Source: Caryophanales bacterium UBA4278 (GTDB lineage: Bacteria; Bacillota_I; Bacilli_A; RFN20; CAG-826). From it: a stretch of 64,000 nt of DNA. A model generated the notes under the pieces. That model saw only the letters and a list, made by a program, of their open reading frames with translations, had not been told where the DNA came from and did no database searches. The number at the start of each line of letters is the position of its first letter. The first letter of the stretch is position 1. The DNA is taken from positions 62,001 through 126,000 of the forward strand of contig DGVS01000001.1 in NCBI GenBank assembly GCA_002395065.1, in the 5' to 3' direction. This document shows positions 53,901-60,963 of the stretch, piece by piece. The position numbers and the translations under genes were made by a program.

Positions 53901-56900
53901 CAAGAATTCTATCCTCTCACGATGAACCAAAAAGGTATTTTAACCGAGGTGTTGGCGCATCCAGACACCACGATTTATAACCTTCCATTCGTGATTGATT
54001 TACCTGAAAAAACTGATTTAAAGAAGTTTGAATCCGCTCTCAAAGCATCCATTAATGCTCACCCATATTTAAAAGCTAAGATTATCGATAAAGATAATAA
54101 CTTTATGGTAAGACGTAACGATGAAGAAGACATTAAAGTCACTCATCTAAATTTAGAAAGCCTTAAAGGAGGCGTCGAAGAACTCGTTCAACCATTTGAT
54201 TTACTTAAAGAACCTCTTTATCGCGCCTATATCTTAGAAAGTAAGAAAGGAAATAAGTTCTTCTTCGACGCCCACCACATCGTTTTCGATGGAGAATCTC
54301 TTGATGTTTTCTATAGTGATTTAAATAAAGCCTATCAAGGCGAGAAACTTAAGAAAGAAACTTACACTGAATATGAACTAGCTTTAGATGAAGCTAAACT
54401 TCGTGAAAGTGAAACTTACACGGAAGCTAAGAAATACTACACCGATTTACTTGATGGACGTGACACTGATTCATGTTTAGTTAACGACCACTCCGAAACT
54501 GGAATTGGTAAACAAGAATTTGAGTTAACATTTAAGTTAAATCGAGCCGATGTTGATAAATATATTTCCGAAACCAAGACCACAATCAATAGTTTATGGA
54601 TCTCCTCGATTGGTTTTGCGCTAGCAAAATACCTCAATCGAGATGATGCATTGTTCGCTACCGTTTATAACGGTCGAAGTGATAGTCGAGTCCTCCATGA
54701 CGTCGGTATGTTTGTTCATACCTTCCCAGTTGTGGTTGAACCATATAAGTCCAAAACAGCGTTAGATTATGTCCGCACAGTTGGACAACAAATTCAACAA
54801 AGTATGGCGCATGACCTCTTTAGCTTTATGGAGATCGCCCATGACTTTGGTGTGCGTTCAGATATTCTCTTCGTTTACGAAGGAAAGATTTCTCAAAACC
54901 TTAAACTAGGCGATGAAGAAATTAAAAATGCTGTTTTACTTCCAAATAATGAAGCAAAAGCAGCATTATTAATCGCCGTTAATGACGTCGATGAAGGATT
55001 TAGTATCCATATTGAATATAACGGCGATAAATACGAAGAATGGTCCTTAAAATCATTCATGTCTAGCGTGATGAAAGTCTTTGTCTCATTAATCAAAAAC
55101 GAAGACTTAGCATCACTCTCCCTACTTGATAAGGAAGATCTAAAGAAGATTGATGAATATAACGAAACAGAAGTTGAAATTGTTCAAGATGATATCGTCA
55201 CTGAATTTAGTAACGCAGCGAAGAAATATCCAAATAACACCGCTGTCATCTTTAAAGATGAAAAATATAGTTACGCTGAAGTTGATGAATTAAGTAACCA
55301 GATTGCCTACTATCTTTCCTCGAAAGGAATCAAGAAAGGTGATGTGGTCTCCATTCTTATTTCGCGTAGCGCGTTTATGCCAATTACCGCGCTAGGCGTA
55401 TTAAAAACTGGTGCAGCATATCAACCACTTGATTGTTCTTATCCAGAAGACCGACTCTTATTCATGATTCAGGATGCTAACGCGAAATACTTAATCGCGG
55501 AAAAAGAGTTACTTAGTAAAATCCCAGGATGTAAATTACCAGTCTTAGATGTAAGTGAAATCAAGTCGTTACACGAAAAGAAAGTCTCACTTGAGGGGCC
55601 AGACAAAGATAGTTTATTCATTCTTCTTTATACATCTGGTACCACTGGCACTCCTAAAGGAGTGATGTTAAGACATCTTAACTTAGTGAACTTTGTTTCA
55701 TGGTATCGAAGATTCTACAAGTTAACTCCAGATAGCGTTGTTTCCGCATACGCTGGATTTGGTTTTGACGCCTGTATGATGGATATGTATCCAGCATTAA
55801 CTAGTGGCGCAGCGGTTTGCGTTGTTCCAGATGAATTAAGAATGAATCTTGATCAACTTGCTGCTTACTTTACAAAAAACAATGTTACACATTCATTTAT
55901 GACAACTCAGGTTGGTCGATTGTTTGCTGCAGAAGGTTATGAATCCACATTAAAATACCTTTCTGTTGGTGGAGAAAAACTCACACCACTTGATCCACCA
56001 AAAGGTTATGAATTATATAACGGTTATGGACCAACCGAGTGTACGATTTTCTCCACCACTTATTTAGTGGATAAAATGTACCACCGTATTCCAATTGGTC
56101 GACCACTTGATAACTACAAGTTATACGTTGTCGATAAATTTGGAAAACAAGTTCCTAATGGTGCTCTAGGTGAGCTCTGGATTTCTGGTTTAGGTGTTGG
56201 TTTAGGTTATCTTAATCTCCAAGAAAAAACCGAACAAACATTTATTAAAAATCCATTCTCTAATCATGAAGGATACGAAAGAATTTACCGTACCGGTGAT
56301 ATTGTCCGTCGACTAGAAGATGGGACAATTGACTTTATTGGTCGAAACGATGGACAAGTCAAGATCCGTGGTTTCCGTATCGAACTTAGTGAAGTCGAAA
56401 TGGCGATTCGTTCCTTTGCAGGAATTAAAGACGTGACTGTCCAGGCCTTCGATTTAGAAGCCGGAGGTAAATTCTTAGCCGCCTACTTCACTAGTGAAAA
56501 GAAGATTGATATTGAAGCATTAAAGAAACATATTAAGGAAAATAAACCAGCCTACATGGTGCCAGCCAGCATCATGCAGATTGATGCGATTCCATTAAAC
56601 CAAAACCAAAAGGTAAATAAACGTGCTTTACCAGCGCCAACATTCACTGAAGAAGGGAAAGAGTTTGTTGAGCCGGCTAACGAAGTTGAGAAGGCTTTTG
56701 CTGAGGCTTATCAAGAAATCTTAGGTGTTGAAAAAGTGAGCGCATTAGATAGCTTCTTTGATATTGGCGGAACTTCATTAACCGCGGCAAAAGTTGTTAT
56801 CTTTGCTCTCAACCACTCCTATCAAATTACCTACCAAGATATCTTTGCTCATCCATCTCCAAGAGACTTAGCCGAGTTTATTCAAGGTCATAAATCACCA

Positions 56901-58115
56901 GCAAATCCTGGTCAAAATGAAGAAAAAGCCTTTAAAAAGGATATCGAAAGAGAATCTCTGAAATATAACGATGTTCAGTATGTTGATGAGATTAAACTGG
57001 AACGTGATTTAGGTAAAGTCTTACTTGCTGGAGCAACAGGATTCTTAGGCATCCATATCTTTAAAGAACTTCTCGATCAAAAACGTGAGATGATTATCCT
57101 TGTCCGCGGAAAAGACATTAATCCAGTTGAAAGAATGAAAGGATTACTGATGTATTACTTTGATTCTCCACTTGATGAAGAATTTGATAAATACGTCAAA
57201 GTTGTCAACGCTGATATTACTTCGAATAATCTTTTAGAAGAATTAAAAGGTTATCAGTTCGATACGATTATTAACGCTGCCGCAATTGTTAAACACTTCG
57301 CTAACGATGATAGTATCGAGCGCGTGAATGTCGGAGGTGTTGTTAATCTCATCGAAGTTGCAAAAGCTCATAAAGCAAGATTTGTACACGTCTCCACTGT
57401 TTCCGTTGCTGGAGAAAACGTCGATCATAAGTTCCCATCGAACTACTTAATTAAGGAAAACCAACTCTACTTTGGACAAGACTTATCAAATAAATACGCT
57501 AATTCGAAGTTCAAAGCTGAGGAAGCTTTACTCGATGCCCATGAAAAAGATGGATTAGATGTAAAGATCATCCGTGTTGGTAACTTAATGAGCCGTCAAA
57601 GCGATGGTGAATTCCAGATTAATAGTGTCACGAATAACTTTATGCGTAGCCTAAAAGGCTATAATGCTTTAAAGAAGTTCCCAATCTCAGCTTTAGACCA
57701 ATATACTGACTTCTCACCAATCGACGAAACGGCGAAAACAATTCTCTTGTTAGCCCAGGTTCCAGAGAAGTTTACCGTCTTCCATAGCTTCAACTGTCAC
57801 ACTGTCCAAATGGGCGATGTTGTTGATGCGATGGATTTAGCTGGCTTACACATGGATAAAGTGAGTGATGAAGAATTCGCGAAAGCATTAAAAGAAGCGA
57901 TGATAAATCCAAAGAAGAGTGTGATTGTTTCAACACTACTTAACTATAACAGTAGTGATAACCTCACTCACGAATGTATCCAAGGTGATCCTTCCTTTAC
58001 TGTAAAAGCCTTGTATCGCTTAGGATACCGCTGGCCAATTACTGACTTTGATTACTTAATTAGAGCAATTAAATCACTTGATAGTCTAGACTTCTTTGAT
58101 CGAACAGACATGTAG
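50907..58115 (+). CDS. Two-module nonribosomal peptide synthetase with terminal reductase (C-A-PCP-C-A-PCP-R)
   Basis: The 2402-residue NRPS reads: C1 (about 15-430, HHIVFDG at 140-146), A1 (about 445-905, YTSGSTGKPKG at 579-589), PCP1 (IGLTSL, Ser951), C2 (about 1000-1420, HHIVFDG at 1123-1129), A2 (about 1430-1900, YTSGTTGTPKG at 1575-1585), PCP2 (IGGTSL, Ser1957) and a reductase (about 2035-2400) with GATGFLG (2042-2048) and the Thr2164/Tyr2197/Lys2201 triad. By eye against GrsA-PheA the specificity codes are A1 D-A-I-C-V-G-A-V-S-K and A2 D-A-M-F-S-G-G-I-F-K, both hydrophobic-type. The R domain should release an aldehyde by NAD(P)H reduction; the leading C domain suggests an acyl-started dipeptide. 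The A2 A10 motif is QKVNK rather than GKVDR, with its Lys kept. No thioesterase and no phosphopantetheinyl transferase are in the window. Confidence 0.93.
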   Translation: MNESKKTTLINDAVPLNQAQLAIYLACQNQEEGCSYNNPVLLRFGLDTDEKKLCEAVTKAFKNHRGLFSSISLNKDGLPQMSYSELIAKLPICEVENVTEKDFSKIKEKLVQPFNLSKERLFRVKLFKTEKSLYLFFDIHHIVFDGYSLKILMSELVQFYEGKDVIEEKHDAFEASLEEAKKRSGKKYEDAKKWYLEKFADVEEVSLPQGDKKDNEVKFGDFEMSFDMSVKDIESFCEKNKCNVASFTTAAFGTLLSLYTMNRKAAFATIYNGRHGNKYENTVSMFVKTLPVLCQNDASLSVVDYVNNVQNLLLGSMLNDVYSFAELVSNSGYTSEVLFGYQGDLFEIDELKRLHVERIDLPFNATGEKLAVQLFNKNNKLVFNVQYQSNLYSEEWIKNFAKRYERVLKAFLSTKDLKDISLVNKKEIEEIIKVSYGGDLSYDKTKTFIDLFLEQVKKQPNKKVVFDSTGSYTYSELDQASNKVAHYLISHKVKKGEFITLKVNRVKEFFAGFIGAQKAGAGYVPVDPAYPEDRIEYMIEDSMSKITLTEDAIRKIIAEEKDDSPINLCKVNSPAYMIYTSGSTGKPKGVVIAQHALVSFLAWNVIDFDINENSVVAEHPSFSFDASVIDLYTPLVVGACVHILNEEVRKDLDLAYQYIIDHKVTSACMSTQIGMSMINLHPDVPLKYLVVGGEKFLQVAKTKVKIYNAYGPTEFTVSSSYQLVDQSSDKDVPIGKAVKNTYSFICDYNGNLLPLGMVGEICLAGAQLSDGYFHREELNKERFIPCKFLIGNKMYKTGDLAKYNEEGTIDYCGRIDFQVKLRGFRIELGEIENVASNYQGVQQSIALVKNKLLVLYFVADKKIEESDLKAHMASSLTEYMVPNIYIQLDKMPLTPGGKIDRKALPDVENKSTDLVKPTNEDEQKIYEILVKILGYEDFGITDDFGDIGLTSLSAMQFASLLSTSMKKTIRVNDLVKYPTIQKIAAFLGAKKEEATYKLQEFYPLTMNQKGILTEVLAHPDTTIYNLPFVIDLPEKTDLKKFESALKASINAHPYLKAKIIDKDNNFMVRRNDEEDIKVTHLNLESLKGGVEELVQPFDLLKEPLYRAYILESKKGNKFFFDAHHIVFDGESLDVFYSDLNKAYQGEKLKKETYTEYELALDEAKLRESETYTEAKKYYTDLLDGRDTDSCLVNDHSETGIGKQEFELTFKLNRADVDKYISETKTTINSLWISSIGFALAKYLNRDDALFATVYNGRSDSRVLHDVGMFVHTFPVVVEPYKSKTALDYVRTVGQQIQQSMAHDLFSFMEIAHDFGVRSDILFVYEGKISQNLKLGDEEIKNAVLLPNNEAKAALLIAVNDVDEGFSIHIEYNGDKYEEWSLKSFMSSVMKVFVSLIKNEDLASLSLLDKEDLKKIDEYNETEVEIVQDDIVTEFSNAAKKYPNNTAVIFKDEKYSYAEVDELSNQIAYYLSSKGIKKGDVVSILISRSAFMPITALGVLKTGAAYQPLDCSYPEDRLLFMIQDANAKYLIAEKELLSKIPGCKLPVLDVSEIKSLHEKKVSLEGPDKDSLFILLYTSGTTGTPKGVMLRHLNLVNFVSWYRRFYKLTPDSVVSAYAGFGFDACMMDMYPALTSGAAVCVVPDELRMNLDQLAAYFTKNNVTHSFMTTQVGRLFAAEGYESTLKYLSVGGEKLTPLDPPKGYELYNGYGPTECTIFSTTYLVDKMYHRIPIGRPLDNYKLYVVDKFGKQVPNGALGELWISGLGVGLGYLNLQEKTEQTFIKNPFSNHEGYERIYRTGDIVRRLEDGTIDFIGRNDGQVKIRGFRIELSEVEMAIRSFAGIKDVTVQAFDLEAGGKFLAAYFTSEKKIDIEALKKHIKENKPAYMVPASIMQIDAIPLNQNQKVNKRALPAPTFTEEGKEFVEPANEVEKAFAEAYQEILGVEKVSALDSFFDIGGTSLTAAKVVIFALNHSYQITYQDIFAHPSPRDLAEFIQGHKSPANPGQNEEKAFKKDIERESLKYNDVQYVDEIKLERDLGKVLLAGATGFLGIHIFKELLDQKREMIILVRGKDINPVERMKGLLMYYFDSPLDEEFDKYVKVVNADITSNNLLEELKGYQFDTIINAAAIVKHFANDDSIERVNVGGVVNLIEVAKAHKARFVHVSTVSVAGENVDHKFPSNYLIKENQLYFGQDLSNKYANSKFKAEEALLDAHEKDGLDVKIIRVGNLMSRQSDGEFQINSVTNNFMRSLKGYNALKKFPISALDQYTDFSPIDETAKTILLLAQVPEKFTVFHSFNCHTVQMGDVVDAMDLAGLHMDKVSDEEFAKALKEAMINPKKSVIVSTLLNYNSSDNLTHECIQGDPSFTVKALYRLGYRWPITDFDYLIRAIKSLDSLDFFDRTDM
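56898..56911 (+). repeat. Dispersed hairpin word inside the NRPS PCP2-reductase linker
   Basis: CCAGCAAATCCTGG is identical to the core of the terminator at 31665-31678 and the complement of 23250-23263. In the coding frame it gives SPANPG in the flexible linker between PCP2 and the reductase. Confidence 0.7.
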
Positions 58116-58152
58116 AAGTGAAAAGAAACTAACTATAGAATCATTTATATGT

Positions 58153-58174
58153 TAAAATATAAATGTAAAAGGAG
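58153..58174 (+). promoter_or_regulatory. Promoter -10 and ribosome binding site of the small lipoprotein
   Basis: TAAAAT (58153-58158) is followed by AAAGGAG (58168-58174), 9 bases before the ATG at 58184. The -35 is weak. Confidence 0.45.
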
Positions 58175-58183
58175 AACTTAATC

Positions 58184-58594
58184 ATGAAAAGACTTATTTC
58201 AACTTTACTCATGGCTGGCGCATTTGCCTTATGTGCTTGCGCACCTACAAACTACTCTGCCGAAGGTTCTAAATCCAAACTTTCAGGCAAAGGATACACT
58301 GTCGAAGTTTACTCATACGAAGAAGCTAAGGCTCGTATCAGCGGTTTAAACTATGATGTTGCCCAGTTCACTAACGCTTTATATGCCGAAAAAGGTGCGG
58401 ATGAAAACAAAGATCTCTTCCTTGCTTTCTATTTCAAGAGCATCGGTGATTGCGATAAATTCGTTGATGCTAACATCGGCGTCATGAATGATTATGGTAG
58501 TTCTAACTTAGGTGAAAACTTAAATAAGAAAGTTGGTTCCAAAAATAACGTGGCCTACGTTGGTTCAGAAACATCATTTGCCGCTGCTTTCTAA
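58184..58594 (+). CDS. Small lipoprotein, function unknown
   Basis: The 136-residue protein has a lipoprotein signal KRLISTLLMAGAFALCAC with the lipobox LCAC (Cys19). The mature part (about 115 residues) has a strand-rich start (GYTVEVYSYEEAKARI) and ends SETSFAAAF; no family is recognised. It is only 69 bases after the NRPS, in the same direction, but has its own promoter-like elements. AAAGGAG precedes the ATG. Confidence 0.65.
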   Translation: MKRLISTLLMAGAFALCACAPTNYSAEGSKSKLSGKGYTVEVYSYEEAKARISGLNYDVAQFTNALYAEKGADENKDLFLAFYFKSIGDCDKFVDANIGVMNDYGSSNLGENLNKKVGSKNNVAYVGSETSFAAAF

Positions 58595-58612
58595 TTTAAT
58601 AAGCAAACTTTA

Positions 58613-58642
58613 TAAAAGTGTCCATCAAATGGGCACTTTTTA
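58613..58642 (+). terminator. Terminator of the small lipoprotein gene
   Basis: AAGTGTCCAT-CAA-ATGGGCACTT, a 10-bp stem with one G-T pair, followed by TTTT. Confidence 0.82.
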
Positions 58643-58645
58643 ATT

Positions 58646-58677
58646 TGTGCGCTTTAAAGCGCACATAGGTGTATAAT
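58646..58677 (+). promoter_or_regulatory. Promoter with a 20-bp palindromic operator
   Basis: A perfect 20-bp palindrome (half-site TGTGCGCTTT) occupies 58646-58665. The -10 TATAAT lies at 58672-58677, so the palindrome covers the -35 position. A repressor or activator dimer binding there would control the large lipoprotein downstream. Confidence 0.55.
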
Positions 58678-58703
58678 ATAAATATATAAAGGAGGAAAAA
58701 ATA

Positions 58704-60878
58704 ATGAAGAAAAATAAACTTTTATTATTTCCGGTGATGCTAGGAATGTTTCTTTGCGGATGTGACAATGAAAGCACCGATCCAAGTAAAGCCACAATCG
58801 CGATTGAAGCAAACCAATACATGACCACCACTTTAAAAGCTGGCGAATATGAGCTCAATAAAGCGATTGACTTTACGATTAATCCAATTAACGAAGAATA
58901 CAAAGTTTCTGTCGTGAAAATGAATGATGTCGTTATTGCAGCCAGTAACAATAATAGTTATTCCTTCACCCCAGTTGAAGCAAAGACTTATACCTTAAAA
59001 GTGACAACCGAGGAATTAGCTAACAAAGTTGTTTATACTTTTGAAGGCTTAACTGAAGAAAACTATCAAACCAAATTATTTAGGAAAGGTACGAAACTAG
59101 CCTGTGCAAGTTATGTTGTCTCAGCTGGTTTTAACAATGTCTTTAAGAACAATAAGTTCTATGTCGATGAAAACCGGATCTTTGATTTTGATTGCCGTAT
59201 CCTTGGAGAAAATGTCCCAAGCGTATGGATCCGTCGAATCGAAATCAGCTTTGCTGATAACAAGAACGGTTTAAGTGCTATTGAACTTGATCCAACAACT
59301 GAATCCTATGCTAATGGCGTTTGGACAACAACTAAAACTAAAGGAAACCAAGGTACATCCAACATTAAGTTTAGAGGAACTGAAATTGGAGCTGAGATTA
59401 CCAAAATTGTTGTTACAACACAAGATGCAGTCGAAGATGCTGTCCCAGTTGAATTTAATGGATTAGATGCTGATGATAAAGTCTTCCACTTCCAAGGTGG
59501 ACCAAACTTTGAAGCTTGGAAGACTAGAGCGCCATTAACAGTTGAAACAAAATTCAAAACTTTACAAAACTACTGTTTCTATATTGAATGGGGCGCAAAC
59601 CATAAAAAATTCTATGATACATTACACCTTCGCTATAATGGACAACTACTTGTTGATACGAAGTTTTTCCCAGATCCTGACTCCGGATTACCAATGAATG
59701 AGATTGTTGTTTACTCCTTCTCACCATTAGAAAGCGAAACAACGAAGGCGACTATTTCAGCAGAATGGGGCGCAAAAGAAGCTAGCAAAAACATTAAAGT
59801 TAATGTTGAAACTGGTAACCAATACGTTAAACGCTTTATGGAAACTGATCCTTTAGGATCATTAGGTATCACTACCGTCTTATTTGGTGGGGAAGCGCAA
59901 ATGCAACTTCGTCCAAAAAGAGGTTACATGAATCTTAAAGTTGATGTAAATGGAACAATCTATGAAAAAGATGATACAAAAGATCTATACATCATCAATA
60001 TTCCATTTGCGGAAACAATTAATATTTCCTTTACCGCCATAGAAGGTGATGAAGATATGAAAGGTAAGACTCTTATTCCTCTTACTGGAGAAGCTCAAGG
60101 AAAAGGAAACCTGATTTCTGCTGAAGATGGCGGAATTCAATACATCTTATTTGAAGCTGATGAAAATCATCCATTAGCCGAGCTAACTTCTCTTTCCTTT
60201 AATGGTTCTCTTCTTGAACCAAAAGAAAAACCAGGAGAAGATGAAGGAATTTTCTACACCTTAACTGTTGAACAAAAAGCAGTTTATGATGCTACTAGCG
60301 ATAAGAAAACTCTCTTTACTGCGACTGTTAAGGAAGAGGGAACATATACTTCTTCGATTCTAATTAATAAAGGTTTATTTAGCGCAGAAATCGTTGGTAA
60401 AGAAGCTACAGACGAAGGAGAATTCACGAAGTTTGAAGTTGATGGAAAGAGTTCCACCACCATCAAATTTACTCCAAATGAAAATCTTGATTTACACTCC
60501 GTGGAAGTTAATGACCATCGTTTAAATGAAAGTGAATACACACTTAATCCAGATGGATCAATTAGCTACACCTTCACTGCTAACGCCAAGAATTATGAAT
60601 TCTTAGTTCAAACTAAGCCTCAACTTGTGAAGCTTGAGCTTGACCCAACATCCACTTCAGGATACAAGATTGATAACTTACCAACCGAAAAAGTCGAAGT
60701 TGGTCAACCACTTAATCTTACTTTAGCTCCAGCCGATACTGAGCATTGGTTAGAAGGTAAAATCATTAACGTGACTTATAACTCTCAACCTGTGAGTGTG
60801 GATCCAAGTAACTTCCAATTCACGATTCTTCCAGTTAAAGACGTGAGCTTAATTAAGGTTGTGGTTCAAGATTCTTAA
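58704..60878 (+). CDS. Large lipoprotein with repeated beta-sandwich-like domains
   Basis: The 724-residue protein has a lipoprotein signal KKNKLLLFPVMLGMFLCGC (lipobox LCGC, Cys20). The mature part is rich in strands, Thr, Asn and Glu, and low in Cys, with several Ig-like or cadherin-like segments (for example YSFTPVEAKTYTLKVTTEE and, later, ISYTFTANAKNYEFLVQTK), which suggests a surface-exposed array of beta-sandwich domains. I do not recognise a specific family or enzyme motif. AAGGAGG ribosome binding site. Its promoter has a 20-bp palindrome. It ends at a strong terminator shared with the facing operon. Confidence 0.65.
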   Translation: MKKNKLLLFPVMLGMFLCGCDNESTDPSKATIAIEANQYMTTTLKAGEYELNKAIDFTINPINEEYKVSVVKMNDVVIAASNNNSYSFTPVEAKTYTLKVTTEELANKVVYTFEGLTEENYQTKLFRKGTKLACASYVVSAGFNNVFKNNKFYVDENRIFDFDCRILGENVPSVWIRRIEISFADNKNGLSAIELDPTTESYANGVWTTTKTKGNQGTSNIKFRGTEIGAEITKIVVTTQDAVEDAVPVEFNGLDADDKVFHFQGGPNFEAWKTRAPLTVETKFKTLQNYCFYIEWGANHKKFYDTLHLRYNGQLLVDTKFFPDPDSGLPMNEIVVYSFSPLESETTKATISAEWGAKEASKNIKVNVETGNQYVKRFMETDPLGSLGITTVLFGGEAQMQLRPKRGYMNLKVDVNGTIYEKDDTKDLYIINIPFAETINISFTAIEGDEDMKGKTLIPLTGEAQGKGNLISAEDGGIQYILFEADENHPLAELTSLSFNGSLLEPKEKPGEDEGIFYTLTVEQKAVYDATSDKKTLFTATVKEEGTYTSSILINKGLFSAEIVGKEATDEGEFTKFEVDGKSSTTIKFTPNENLDLHSVEVNDHRLNESEYTLNPDGSISYTFTANAKNYEFLVQTKPQLVKLELDPTSTSGYKIDNLPTEKVEVGQPLNLTLAPADTEHWLEGKIINVTYNSQPVSVDPSNFQFTILPVKDVSLIKVVVQDS

Positions 60879-60896
60879 TCTTGTCTTAATTAATAG

Positions 60897-60920
60897 GGTC
60901 TCCTAAAGGAGACCTTTTTT
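60897..60920 (+). terminator. Terminator of the large lipoprotein gene
   Basis: GGTCTCC-TAAA-GGAGACC is a perfect 7-bp stem followed by six T. Confidence 0.9.
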
Positions 60921-60926
60921 AATGCA

Positions 60927-60957
60927 CAAAAAAACATCGACCGAGTCGATGTCTTTT
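60927..60957 (-). terminator. Terminator of the phosphatase-STAS operon
   Basis: ACATCGAC-TCG-GTCGATGT followed by a T-run on the minus strand (A-run on plus), directly after the phosphatase stop. Confidence 0.82.
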
Positions 60958-60963
60958 AGTTAT

